Notes: a model not told the origin generated them from the letters alone. DNA of 48,329 nt from an uncultured Collinsella sp. (GCA_900541035.1 UQIN01000018.1:1-48329); one strand, 5' to 3'; positions 13,705 to 22,829 are shown, numbered from the stretch's first letter. Numbers and translations: made by a program.

Positions 13705-16614
13705 CTAGTGATAATCGTTTGCGAAGGAACCGTAGAAGAGCGCCTTACAGTCGACATCGCTGTAGGCCATAACGGCATCCTGGACCTCGGGGCGCAGGAG
13801 GTTGAGCACCTTGTACACGCCCTCGCCCATATCACCGACGAAGAGTACCTGCTTGAACACGTCGGGATAATCGCGCAAGTAGGTTACATAGCCTCTGAGC
13901 TTTGCCAGCGTGTCACCGAGGAACTCGCCATGCGGGTCGACGATGGACGGTCTGATGACACCCTCAGCATCCTTCACGAAGAAGAGGAAGTCTGGATGCA
14001 GGGCCTTGCGCCCCACCGAAGACATGTACGGGATCGAAAACGCCTTGGCAGACATGCTGCCCGACGGATTGCGATAGAAGGCAACCGTGCGATTCTTTGC
14101 CAATTCGTTCCTAACGATATAGTCTTCCGCCGGGTTCAGGTCGAGCGGGCAGAGGCCGTCCTCTTTCTGCACGATATGGCACGGATACTTAGCGAAGTCG
14201 TCCGACGTGCTGGTAGACGTGGGCCACTCTATCTTTGTGAGACGCTTGCCCTCGGTTTCACGGGCCAGCTCGTCGTAGCGCTGCTTTGCCACATCGTTAA
14301 GGTAGTCATAATCGCCAGATCCATCGACCTTATCGAAGTATCCCTTTCGGCATTGAGCCGCCCAGCCCTCGAGCGCATCAACGATGGCCTGCGTGCGCAC
14401 CGCTGCGGCAAGGCGCAGGTCGCACTCGGGCCGCCCAAGCTCCTTGAAGTTGGCGCGACGATACTCATTCGCAAACTCCTTAGTGAAATGCATGTCGGCG
14501 TCGCGGGCGGCCTTTCTGAGACCCTCGGCGTCCGTGCGGGCCTCCTCCTGCTCCTGGTCCTCGGTCTCGTTGAGCTTGTCGAGCGTGATCTTGACGGTCT
14601 CGGCAACCTCTACGTCGTGTTTGGTTTCGCGGTACTCGTCCTCGTTAGCAACGATGTATCCCTTGAGCTTCTGGACGAACTGTTTTTTCACGTCGGTTGC
14701 GGCATTGACATCGAGGCCAGTCTCGACAAGCAGAGTCGCCGTCTTAACCAGGCTCCGGAATTCGTTTCTAGCCTTCTTCGGAATGCGCTGGACGGGGATG
14801 GAATCGAAGGCTGTGCGGATGCCCTGCCACTCCTGGTGCGTGAAAGACTGCTCGCGCTTGGTGGGCGGCTTGGGCTTTGCCATGGGCACGGGTTTTACGA
14901 CCGAGACGGGCTGGGTCGGCTCGGTCTGTGTGGAACTTGGCTCAGGGGTCGCAGGTTGCTGCGGGGCAGGCGCTGCAACGTAGTTGCCCGTTGCGGGCTG
15001 AGGCGTCAGCTCCGCTTCTGGCGCCGGGACGTCGACGGGCCTGACCGCCGAGGCAAGCGAGGGCTGCGTTCCCTGCATGTCCAACGGCTCCTGAATCGCG
15101 ATGCCGGCAAGCGGCGCCTGGTAGCCGGGTTGTGCCTGCCGCGCCGCCTCGATGGCCTTCTCGTTCTCCTCGTACGCCTTGAGCTCCTGTTGGTAGTCGG
15201 CATCGGACTTGGGCGCAGCCGCCGTGATAGTCACGGGGTTGAGAACGATGTTCTGTTTGCCGATGGAGCTCTCGCCCATGTCGTCCTTGCGGCCCATGAG
15301 GTAGTCGACCACATCCTGAGTGCTCTCGGGATTGAACTGGGGCAGGTAGCAGGCGACGGAGTTCAAAAGGTCATCGGATTCGATGCGCCGCGCAAGTGGG
15401 GTGCGCACCATGCGCCCCACAAGCTGTGCGATATAGGTCGAGTCCGAACGCCTGCGCTGTGAGAAGATGACCTCCGCTCGTGGGCAGTCCCATCCGTTGG
15501 AGACGGCCTCCTTGGCGAAAAGCACGCGGACGCTCGAGGTGTCCTGAACGAACTCGGGCTCAACATAGCGGATAAGGTATTTTCCCGCCGCGATGTCCTT
15601 GTGCTCGCCGAAGACATTGGCAAATGACATCGCCTCGGAAAGGCCGGGGACTAAGTCCATGATCTGGTCGCACATCTCGACCAAGGCCGAGCCGCTCACG
15701 TTGTCAGCGGCCTGGATGAGCAGCAGGGGGTTGATGTAGCTCTCGCCCTCGCGGGCGCAGTACTCACCCCACTCGTTGCAAGCCAGGGCATAGCGCTCGC
15801 ACGCCATGGTGAGGTATTGGTACTCGACTGGATCGTCCTTCTCGGGCACGCGCAGCTCGATAATATCCTTGAGCAGGCCCGATTCCTGGACCTCGCGAGG
15901 GGTCACAGCAACCTTCGGCATGCGCACGCGATCAGCGCGCTGGTCCATAGCCGCCTCGAACCTCTGCGGCGTGGCAGAGACCCCGACGACGATGGGCATC
16001 GCTGCACGGCCGTCTAGACCATCAATGAGGTTGGCGTAGATCGTCGCGGTGCCGCGCTCGCTCGAGACATTGGCCCCCAGGCCGCGGTGGGCCTCGTCTA
16101 TGAACAGATAGAGGTTGCGCTCCGGATCCCTGATGGTGCGGTCAAGGATGTCCCAGAACACGCGGCCGGAGTTGGCCTCACCACCCTTGGTGAGCAGGCC
16201 ATTCTTGCTGAGTAGGTCCTTGCTGAGGAAATAGACGTGGCGCGGCTCAAGAATGTCGTGCGCAGCTCCGAAGTCGTTGGCAATCGTGACCAGATGGCGC
16301 CTGTCAAGGATGCTGTCTGCCAGCTTGTCCGCCACGCTGGAGAAACGCACGCTCGTCTGCTCGTTCAGGCTCGGGGAATCCGAAAGCCAAAGGACAACGG
16401 CGTTCTCGTCGGGCATGAGGCCCAAATCGTCGTCTCCGAAGAAGAGCGCTTCGATCGTCGCCGCGCACATGACCGTCTTGCCCGACCCCGTGGGGGATGC
16501 GAGGCATATCGAGGACAGCTCGCCGTCCTGCTCGTAGCGTCGACGCATCGACTGCAACTTGTTCACCAGGGTCTCGACTGCCCCGGCTTGAAAATCCTTA
16601 AGTTCGACTCTCAT
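13705..16614 (-). CDS. res: Type III restriction enzyme subunit (Res), helicase-nuclease
   Basis: 969 residues from the ATG at 16614, which has GAGG six bases upstream and starts two bases after the mod stop. The N-terminal superfamily 2 helicase has motif I SPTGSGKT (40-47), the DEAH box IDEAHRG (172-178), SATP (213-216), motif V NGWDCPRAEV (about 373-382) and motif VI QLVGRMVR (397-404). The C-terminus has a PD-(D/E)XK-like pair, HPDFLFF (about 873) and SIVDPHGEF (about 890). An unusual proline/threonine/glutamine-rich linker of roughly 70 residues joins the two halves. With Mod it would cut DNA after ATP-driven movement between two unmethylated sites. Res needs Mod to find its target, so it should be silent while mod is out of frame. 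Confidence 0.88.
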   Translation of the reverse strand: MRVELKDFQAGAVETLVNKLQSMRRRYEQDGELSSICLASPTGSGKTVMCAATIEALFFGDDDLGLMPDENAVVLWLSDSPSLNEQTSVRFSSVADKLADSILDRRHLVTIANDFGAAHDILEPRHVYFLSKDLLSKNGLLTKGGEANSGRVFWDILDRTIRDPERNLYLFIDEAHRGLGANVSSERGTATIYANLIDGLDGRAAMPIVVGVSATPQRFEAAMDQRADRVRMPKVAVTPREVQESGLLKDIIELRVPEKDDPVEYQYLTMACERYALACNEWGEYCAREGESYINPLLLIQAADNVSGSALVEMCDQIMDLVPGLSEAMSFANVFGEHKDIAAGKYLIRYVEPEFVQDTSSVRVLFAKEAVSNGWDCPRAEVIFSQRRRSDSTYIAQLVGRMVRTPLARRIESDDLLNSVACYLPQFNPESTQDVVDYLMGRKDDMGESSIGKQNIVLNPVTITAAAPKSDADYQQELKAYEENEKAIEAARQAQPGYQAPLAGIAIQEPLDMQGTQPSLASAVRPVDVPAPEAELTPQPATGNYVAAPAPQQPATPEPSSTQTEPTQPVSVVKPVPMAKPKPPTKREQSFTHQEWQGIRTAFDSIPVQRIPKKARNEFRSLVKTATLLVETGLDVNAATDVKKQFVQKLKGYIVANEDEYRETKHDVEVAETVKITLDKLNETEDQEQEEARTDAEGLRKAARDADMHFTKEFANEYRRANFKELGRPECDLRLAAAVRTQAIVDALEGWAAQCRKGYFDKVDGSGDYDYLNDVAKQRYDELARETEGKRLTKIEWPTSTSTSDDFAKYPCHIVQKEDGLCPLDLNPAEDYIVRNELAKNRTVAFYRNPSGSMSAKAFSIPYMSSVGRKALHPDFLFFVKDAEGVIRPSIVDPHGEFLGDTLAKLRGYVTYLRDYPDVFKQVLFVGDMGEGVYKVLNLLRPEVQDAVMAYSDVDCKALFYGSFANDYH

Positions 16615-16616
16615 GC

Positions 16617-18753
16617 TTACCTCACCGCATCCTCGGCGGCAATCTTGAACGATTGCAGGTAGTTTTCGTACAGGCGGACGACGTCGAGCCCGGGCAGCTG
16701 TGCCTTGATGGAGGCATATCGAGCCGTGTCGTCCGTGATCACATAGGCGCACCTTATGCTGGCATTCTGCTTGACGGTGTCTATGAAAGAGCCGACCGAA
16801 GCAAAGTCGAAGAGGACGGCGTAGGCGTCGGCCATGGCAAAGCCCGGCTGTTCGTGCTTGATAATGCCGCCACGCGAGCCAGCGCGCAGCCAGAGCAGGG
16901 GCGCGATCTCCTCGAAGGCCACGCCCAGCTCGACAGCGTCTGGGTCTTCGTAGGTGAGGTCGAAGAAGACGGCGTTCTCCTCGAAGCCGTCGGCCATGGG
17001 GAACTCATCGGTGAACTTGTAGTCACCCTTGATGGGGTCGCCCTCGGGCGTCTTGCCCGTGATGGCCGCCGTGACGCGAGGTTTGGTAACGTACTGGCAG
17101 ATACCCAACGCCTCCCATTCGGGGTCGCCCTGGCGAAGACCGCACTTGGTGAGCTTTTTGGATTCGTCCTCGGAGACCTCGTTGTTCGTGACGCTGACGG
17201 AGCGCCTGCGCCCGCCGTCCTGATGGTTCAGGCGCATGACGGCATGTGCTGTGGTGCCCGACCCCGAGAAGAAATCGACCACAAGGGCGTTGGGCTTATT
17301 GGCGACGAAAAAGCGAATGGTGTCTTCGACGGCATAGAGGGACTTTGGGAATGGGAAGCGCCTGTTCGGGAGCAAGCACTTCAATACTCCTGTCCCTGAC
17401 TCGCTAGCTGAATGCGATTTTTGGTTCCATACGGTCATTGGACGAACGTTTGCTTCGCCTTGTTGCTCCAGGACAACAGCTCCATCAGCATCGTATCCGC
17501 GAACAGCCAGCTTTCCAGACTGAACATCCTTAACTTGACCAGAAGTAAGATGATATGGAACACGTTTAATGCCATCCCATGGCCCGAATTTTATATAGCC
17601 TTCTGACTGATAGGCACGAAATGTATCGGGTTTAAGAGACCAGGTGAGCTCTTGTCCCCCTTCGCCGATTGGCCATACGGCAACTTCACTATCATTAGTT
17701 AGATAAGAGTTGCGATCGTAATCTACGGGAAGTGAATCTCCGCACCTAATATAGGAGCCATCTTCGGCAGAGAAAACAAGCGGATAAAATAGATTTGGCC
17801 GAGCGGTTCTTCTTCCGTTGTTGCTTGCGCTACGCAGCAGGCCCTTCCAACGGATTGGCTTCGCCTTCTTCTCTTCCTGTTTCAGCATTGTGTTGCCAAT
17901 GCTCCCAACGGAAGCGCCTCCAATAAGCACAAAGAATAAATACTCCTCGCAACGCGAGAACTCGTTATCCCGACGGTTGCCCTTAGGGTTAATTACAGAT
18001 GTCACCATTTGTATTTTTGCGCCGTTGAACACGCTCTCCAACAACAGCCCCAATCTCAGATACTCCTTCTCGTCGATCGTCACGATGAGTACGGAATCGT
18101 TGGGATTGAGCAGCTGCTTGGCAAGCTTGAGGCGGCGCTCCATGAAAGCGAGCCACTTGGAGTGGCGATAGGCGTCGGAGCCGTCGACGTAATCGTTGTT
18201 GTATTTCCAGTCGCGGGCACCGGTGTTATAGGGTGGGTCAATATATATGCAGTCCACTTTGCCTGCATAGGCAAAGGCTAAGGTTTCAAGAGCATGGTAG
18301 TTTTCGCCGTTGATGACAACCTGATAGGGCTTATCGCCACCGCGCTCGACACGCCCAGTCTCTTTGAGGCCGGCATAAATCGGCTGGTCATATTCAGCGA
18401 CAGGCACGGCATCGTCGACAGCAACGGAGCGGGGCTCGCATTCGTTTTCGTCATATGAGGGCGATTGGTATGGCTTTAGATCAGCAACCCCCCCCCCGAA
18501 CGGTATTTACCAACCATAGCAGTTGGGAGTTAGAGTCCTCTTTTCTACCACGCTCGGGAAGTACCTGTACGACATCGCCCTTCATGATAGGTTTGCCATA
18601 AAGGCGAAGTCGTTCTGGACGGTTGTGTTCAAATACAAGCCCAAACTGGCGCTGCGCCGCAAAGGCGCGGATGTCGGCAGCGAGCTGACGATCGCCCAGT
18701 TTGACAGCGCGATCAACAAGGTTCTGAACGACTGCTTGCGCTGTCTGAGACAT
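16617..18753 (-). CDS. mod: Type III DNA methyltransferase (Mod), frame broken at a G10 tract
   Basis: Two adjacent reverse frames form one gene. The first starts at the ATG at 18753 (GGGGGAG upstream) and gives MSQTAQAVVQ...KGDVVQVLPERG...LWLVNTVRGGGC before a stop at 18481. The second, lacking a proper start, continues with VADLKPYQSPSYDENE and ERGGDKPYQVVINGENYHAL and runs to 16617. Both parts match the usual N-terminal order of this methyltransferase family. The frames meet at ten G (18488-18497 on the forward strand as C); nine or twelve would join them. DPPYNTG (motif IV) precedes FSGSGTT (motif I), the beta-class order of adenine-N6 enzymes. A GTG at 18407 could give a shortened product. 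The gene is coupled to an RHH gene upstream and to res downstream. Phase variation or a sequencing error could explain the split. Confidence 0.85.
18488..18497 (-). repeat. Homopolymer tract (G10 on the coding strand) in the mod gene
   Basis: Ten consecutive C on the forward strand, read as G10 just after codon 85 of mod. In the present length the reading frame ends four codons later (TGA at 18481-18483). Removing one G or adding two restores a continuous frame into the catalytic part. Such tracts slip during replication and switch Type III mod genes in several pathogens. Confidence 0.85.
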
Positions 18754-18920
18754 CACTTCTCCCCCTTGCACTTCTCGTCAATCCATTCGCGCAGGACTTT
18801 AGCCACTGTCTTATCTTGACGCGCGGCATAGGACTTAAGAGCCCGCTTATCCTCGCGGGTTATCGAGAGCGTGAACTTATCCAGCTCCCTTTCGGCATGA
18901 ACAGCCTGATCTTCCTCCAT
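18753..18920 (-). CDS. Small RHH-type regulator in front of mod
   Basis: 55 residues starting at the ATG at 18920, preceded by GGAGGG. The core reads FTLSITREDKRALKSYAARQ and then VAKVLREWIDEKC, a ribbon-helix-helix (CopG/Arc-like) pattern. Its TGA overlaps the mod ATG by one base (TGATG), so the two are coupled. A 22-bp perfect palindrome lies about 65 bp upstream (18985-19006), a natural operator for such a dimeric protein. It may therefore control the restriction-modification operon. An antitoxin role is also possible, but no toxin gene is next to it. Confidence 0.7.
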   Translation of the reverse strand: MEEDQAVHAERELDKFTLSITREDKRALKSYAARQDKTVAKVLREWIDEKCKGEK

Positions 18921-18984
18921 GGTCGTCCCTCCGAATTGACCTGTTCTACGTTCCTTAATTGATTGAAATCATTTTACTTCAGAA

Positions 18985-19006
18985 TACGTAATTACGTAAT
19001 TACGTA
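18985..19006. promoter_or_regulatory. 22-bp perfect palindromic operator
   Basis: TACGTAAT is repeated with an 8-bp period (TACGTAAT, TACGTAAT, TACGTA), making the whole 22 bp identical to its reverse complement. It lies upstream of the small RHH gene. Closely spaced short symmetric sites are the usual target of RHH dimers binding cooperatively. Autoregulation of the rhh-mod-res operon is inferred. Confidence 0.65.
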
Positions 19007-19360
19007 GATAATTTGAGCCATGCAGCGCTCAATCGCTAGTCAGTATTCGTTGAGGAATCGTTGGGGATAACGAATATATCTAGGTAGACACCCGTTTTTG
19101 CCGTCTGTGAGTACCTGCAAATCGATACCCAAAACGTCGTGAGTACATTTTGAGTACCAGTCCGAGCGGCCTCTTGCGGCCGGACGCAATCTGCCGGTCA
19201 GCATTAATTAGAAATAAATTGATGGCGTTGCTTCGGTAATTGAAAGCACTTTAAAACATACCAGCAAACAATAATCCCAGCTAAACAGCTTGAGAGATTG
19301 CGTGGCTGGTTTGCATGTACCACATACACCACAATGCATAAGCACCCATGGCACGCAAAT

Positions 19361-19393
19361 AAAAAACGAGGGAGGTCGTTTCCGACCTCCCTC
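19361..19393 (-). terminator. Terminator after guaA
   Basis: GAGGGAGGTCG (19368-19378) pairs with CGACCTCCCTC (19383-19393) around a four-base loop. On the reverse strand it is followed by GTTTTTT, a textbook intrinsic terminator. It lies inside the element boundary, so the element supplies a terminator for the gene it landed in. Confidence 0.85.
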
Positions 19394-19408
19394 GCAAAGG
19401 GTCGTTGA

Positions 19409-21007
19409 TTACTCCCACTCGATGGTCGCGGGCGGCTTGGACGTGATGTCGTAGCAGACGCGGTTGGCGCCGGGGACCTCGGCAACGATGCGGCCGGAGA
19501 TGCGGGCAAGCACGTCGTAGGGCAGCTTGGCCCAGTCGGCGGTCATGGCATCGCTGGACTCAACGGCACGCAGGATGATCGGGCGCTGGTAGGTGCGCTC
19601 GTCGCCCATAACACCGACGGACTTAATGTCGGGCAGGACCGCAAAGTACTGCCAGCAGCTGTGCTCGGAGTTGCGCTCGCCGGTCTGCTCAAACAGACGC
19701 TGGTTGTAGGCGTCGAGCTCCTCGCGCACGATGGCGTCGGCGTTCTTGAGAATCTCGAGCTTCTCCTTGTCGACCGCGCCGATGATGCGGATGGCCAGAC
19801 CCGGGCCCGGGAAAGGCTGGCGGAACACGATATGACCCGGCAGGCCGAGCGCCAGACCAAGTGCGCGGACCTCGTCCTTAAAGAAATGATCGAGCGGCTC
19901 GATGAGGTCGAAGTGCACGCCCTCGGGGAACGGGATTAGGTTGTGATGGCTCTTGATGGTGGCCGTCTTGCCGCCCGTCTTGCGAGCGCCGGACTCGATG
20001 ATGTCGGGGTAGATGGTGCCCTGGGCCAGGTACTTGACCGGCTTGCCGTCGGTCTCGAGCTGCTGCGCCACGGCGAAGAACTCTTTCCAGAACTGCGTAC
20101 CGATGATACGGCGCTTCTCCTCGGGCTCGGTCACGCCGGCCAGAAGCTCGGCATAACGGTCCTCGGCGTGGACGTGGATAAAGTCGACGTCAAACTGCTT
20201 GGTGAAGACCTCCTCCACCTGCTCGGGCTCACCCTTGCGCAGCAGGCCGTGGTTGATGAACACGCAGGTCATCTGCTTGCCCACGGCGCGAGCGCCCAGC
20301 GCAGCCACGACGGAGGAGTCGACGCCGCCGGACAGGGCCAGAATCACGCGGTCGTCACCGACCTTCTCGCGGAACTCGGCCGTCATGGTCTCGACCAGGT
20401 TGTCCATGCTCCAGTTGGGCTCCAGGCCGCAGATCTCAAACAGGAAATTGCTCAGCAGCTGCTGACCGTACTCGGAGTGCTTGACCTCGGGGTGGAACTG
20501 CGTGGTGAAAATCTTGCGCTCGACGCACTCCATGGCGGCAACCGGACACACGTCGGTGCTGGCGGTAACGGTAAAGCCCTCGGGCACCTCGGAAACGGCG
20601 TCGCGGTGGCTCATCCACACGGTCTGCTCCATGGGCGTGGAGTTAAAGAGCTTGGCGCCGGCCGTGCGCGTAATGGTGGCGCGGCCGTACTCGCCCACCT
20701 CGGAGTGGCCGACCTTGCCGCCGAGCGTCACGGCCGTGATCTGATGGCCGTAGCAAAAGCCCAGGACGGGAAGGCCCAGGTCAAAGATGGCGGGATCGAT
20801 GGACGGAGCGTCCTCGGCATACACGGAAGCCGGGCCGCCGGAAAGGATGAGCGCAGAGGCGTTCATCTCGCGAATCTCGTCGGCCGAGATATCGCAGGGG
20901 ACGATCTCGGAATACACGTTGAGGTCGCGGACGCGACGGGCAATGAGCTGACCGTACTGCGCACCAAAGTCGAGTACGAGGACCTTTGCGGAAGCCTTTT
21001 GATCCAT
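19409..21007 (-). CDS. guaA: GMP synthase (glutamine-hydrolysing)
   Basis: 532 residues. It converts XMP, ATP and glutamine to GMP in purine synthesis. The N-terminal class I glutaminase has Cys85 in GFCYGHQ and His172/Glu174 in FHPEV. The ATP-pyrophosphatase domain has the PP-loop SGGVDSS (226-232), and the C-terminal dimerization part ends in PPATIEWE. The ATG at 21007 follows GAGGGGG. The open frame upstream lacks a ribosome site. The last codons form the right attachment core of the element, and the coding sequence stays intact after insertion, so GMP synthesis should be unaffected. It diverges from ansA. Confidence 0.97.
   Translation of the reverse strand: MDQKASAKVLVLDFGAQYGQLIARRVRDLNVYSEIVPCDISADEIREMNASALILSGGPASVYAEDAPSIDPAIFDLGLPVLGFCYGHQITAVTLGGKVGHSEVGEYGRATITRTAGAKLFNSTPMEQTVWMSHRDAVSEVPEGFTVTASTDVCPVAAMECVERKIFTTQFHPEVKHSEYGQQLLSNFLFEICGLEPNWSMDNLVETMTAEFREKVGDDRVILALSGGVDSSVVAALGARAVGKQMTCVFINHGLLRKGEPEQVEEVFTKQFDVDFIHVHAEDRYAELLAGVTEPEEKRRIIGTQFWKEFFAVAQQLETDGKPVKYLAQGTIYPDIIESGARKTGGKTATIKSHHNLIPFPEGVHFDLIEPLDHFFKDEVRALGLALGLPGHIVFRQPFPGPGLAIRIIGAVDKEKLEILKNADAIVREELDAYNQRLFEQTGERNSEHSCWQYFAVLPDIKSVGVMGDERTYQRPIILRAVESSDAMTADWAKLPYDVLARISGRIVAEVPGANRVCYDITSKPPATIEWE
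19410..19423. repeat. Right attachment core in the guaA stop region
   Basis: TACTCCCACTCGAT is identical to 715-728. On the reverse strand it covers the final IEWE codons and most of the guaA stop. Confidence 0.8.
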
Positions 21008-21275
21008 GGTTTCCCCCTCTTGTTGGCGGGGAGCCGGTGCCCACCCGCGTGAATGAACGAAAATAGCCTTCATAGTGTACACGTTATATGGGGTTTCTCG
21101 TCCCTCGCAGCCATCAGCGCACGGCAAACGCACGACCTGGGCCCCTATTTGACGGCAATTGAAGTGTTACCAGACGTTACAGATGATGTAATACGTTTGA
21201 ACATTGAACGCTCTGTGCCACAATACTGCCGAACGACTCCGCCTCTGCGGCGGCAAATACGATAGGAATACCAGC

Positions 21276-22289
21276 ATGAAGCGCATCCTTCTCATCGCCA
21301 CGGGCGGCACCATCGCATCGACCGAGGACGGCAACGGCCTCTCCCCCGCCCTGACCGGTGAGGAGCTCGCCCAGAGCGTCCCCGAGATCTCGGGGCTCTG
21401 CGAGCTCGACGTCGTGCAGCCCATGAATATCGACAGCACCAATATGCGCCCGAGCGACTGGATGCGCATCCGCGATGTCATCGTCGAGGGTTATGCCGAC
21501 CACGACGGCTTCGTGATTCTGCACGGCACCGACACCATGAGCTACACCGCAGCAGCGCTTTCCTACCTGATTCAAGACAGCCCCAAGCCCATCGTGCTCA
21601 CCGGCTCGCAAAAGCCCATGGGCAACCCCTTTACCGATGCCAAGCTCAATCTGTACCAGAGCCTGCTCTATGCGCTCGACGAGCACTCGCACGACGTTTC
21701 GATCGTGTTTGGCGGCGTCACCATTGCCGGCACGCGCGCCCGCAAGCAGCGCACCATGAGCTTTAACGCGTTCATTAGCGTCAACTATCCGCCCATCGCC
21801 TATATCCGCAACGACCGCATTGTGCGCAACGGGCTTCACGGCACGCATCAGGGCGAAAACCCGGTGCATTTCTACGACAGCATCGACCCGCGCGTATTTG
21901 TACTCAAGCTTACGCCCGGCGTAAACCCGGGCATCCTCGACGCCCTTGCCGATAGCTACGACGCCGTGATTCTGGAGACCTTTGGCATTGGCGGTATCCC
22001 CGAGTTTGGTGAGTCGGGCGAGTCGTTCCAAGAGGCAATTTTTCGCTGGGTCGATTCGGGCCGCACCGTCGTTATGACCACGCAGGTCCCCGAAGAGGGC
22101 CTCGATCTGGGCGTTTATGAGGTCGGCCGCGCTTACGCCGATCATCCGGGTATTCTGCGCGGCGACGACATGACCACCGAGACGCTCGTGGCCAAGACCA
22201 TGTGGGCACTCGGCCAGTCACGTGATGCGGCCGAGATTCAGCGCCTGTTCTACAGCCAAGTCAACCACGACCGCATCCCGATGGCGTAA
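21276..22289 (+). CDS. ansA: Type I L-asparaginase
   Basis: 337 residues. It hydrolyses asparagine to aspartate and ammonia. The first catalytic threonine is Thr12 in ATGGTIAS, and the second triad is in HGTDTM (Thr85, Asp86). There is no signal peptide, which fits the cytoplasmic type I enzyme. The ATG at 21276 was chosen because the protein then begins MKRILLIATGGT, as homologues do; AGGA lies upstream. The gene diverges from guaA across 268 bp and has no partner downstream. The family is clear, although glutaminase side activity cannot be judged. Confidence 0.94.
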   Translation: MKRILLIATGGTIASTEDGNGLSPALTGEELAQSVPEISGLCELDVVQPMNIDSTNMRPSDWMRIRDVIVEGYADHDGFVILHGTDTMSYTAAALSYLIQDSPKPIVLTGSQKPMGNPFTDAKLNLYQSLLYALDEHSHDVSIVFGGVTIAGTRARKQRTMSFNAFISVNYPPIAYIRNDRIVRNGLHGTHQGENPVHFYDSIDPRVFVLKLTPGVNPGILDALADSYDAVILETFGIGGIPEFGESGESFQEAIFRWVDSGRTVVMTTQVPEEGLDLGVYEVGRAYADHPGILRGDDMTTETLVAKTMWALGQSRDAAEIQRLFYSQVNHDRIPMA

Positions 22290-22610
22290 TCTCTAAGGCA
22301 GCTCCACTTATCGCAACCTTAAACGACAGGTAGTCCCCCTCGGGCCGTGCAAAAATCGGAGTATTCTGCAATTTCTCCTCCGTAGGCATAGAATCGACCG
22401 ATTGTTAGACGAACTTTTAGGACGAGTGTTCCGTCTAGTAAATATTTATTCCTCATTTTTATTTAATATGTGGATTAACTACTGCCAAAAAGGCAAAGCC
22501 AGCCGCTCGAGCTAGCATCTACGGCCAAACTGGTGCTGAATACTCGCGATTTTGCACATCGCAACCAGGGGGACCCGCCCAAAGAGCGTCAAATACAGCG
22601 GGGGAACGCC
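22290..22610. other. AT-rich intergenic region without genes
   Basis: About 320 bp between ansA and the small XRE gene, which converge on it. The middle (about 22435-22480) is much richer in A and T than the surroundings. A weak inverted repeat TAGACGAAC / GTTCCGTCTA lies at about 22405-22437 and could form a poor terminator. I see no gene. Confidence 0.4.
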
Positions 22611-22829
22611 CTATTCGATACCCTCGAGAAGCTCTGATACCGTCATGCCGAGTGCGGGCGCAATCTTAAATAGAACCTTGAGCGTGAAATTTGCCGTCCC
22701 ATCTTCGATTCGGTCGAGGTAGGGTCGGCTGATTCCTGTCGCCACACAAAAATCAACCTTGGAGATACCAAGGTCTCTGCGTGTCTCTTCGACCCGCCTG
22801 CCAAGAATCTGTTTCGCACGTTCGTCCAT
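22611..22829 (-). CDS. Small XRE-family regulator
   Basis: 72 residues containing a single HTH_3 domain (VEETRRDLGISKVDFCVATG, then ISRPYLDRIEDGTANF). There is no strong ribosome site ahead of the ATG at 22829, so the start is less certain. It diverges from the unknown gene at 22906, and a 24-bp perfect palindrome (22859-22882) sits between them, where both promoters must lie. The simplest reading is an autoregulated repressor that also controls its neighbour. An antitoxin role is possible. Confidence 0.75.
   Translation of the reverse strand: MDERAKQILGRRVEETRRDLGISKVDFCVATGISRPYLDRIEDGTANFTLKVLFKIAPALGMTVSELLEGIE

Larger units (their letters stand above)
18921..19408. other. Right end of the element, non-coding
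   Basis: No gene is seen. The stretch holds the promoter and palindromic operator of the RHH-mod-res operon (18985-19006), three GAGTAC direct repeats (19109-19114, 19141-19146, 19152-19157) that may be arm sites of the integrase, and the guaA-side terminator (19361-19393). Confidence 0.55.
715..19423 (+). mobile_element. Integrative and mobilizable element inserted at the 3' end of guaA
   Basis: A 14-bp direct repeat, TACTCCCACTCGAT, occurs at 715-728 and 19410-19423. The right copy lies at the very end of guaA (codons for IEWE plus most of the stop). Between the copies are an excisionase-like gene and a tyrosine integrase near the left end, MobC-like proteins, a relaxase, a VirD4-type coupling protein, a candidate oriT, a VirE-type ATPase and cargo including a Type III restriction-modification operon. 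No VirB-like or pilus genes are seen, so it should depend on a helper for the mating pore. The guaA 3' end is a known integration hotspot for genomic islands. Exact crossover bases cannot be fixed from one sequence. Confidence 0.85.

Noticed and set aside
13669..15462. Long forward frame of 597 codons opposite res
   Set aside because: It is the antisense of a clear helicase-nuclease gene; long antisense frames are expected in this GC-rich DNA.
18481..18753. Treating the 90-codon frame before the G10 tract as an independent small gene
   Set aside because: Its sequence continues the family N-terminus of Mod and the catalytic frame downstream lacks its own start, so one interrupted gene explains both.
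19943..21052. Forward frame of 369 codons opposite guaA
   Set aside because: Composition is Leu/Val/Gly/His-rich shadow sequence and guaA is certain on the other strand.
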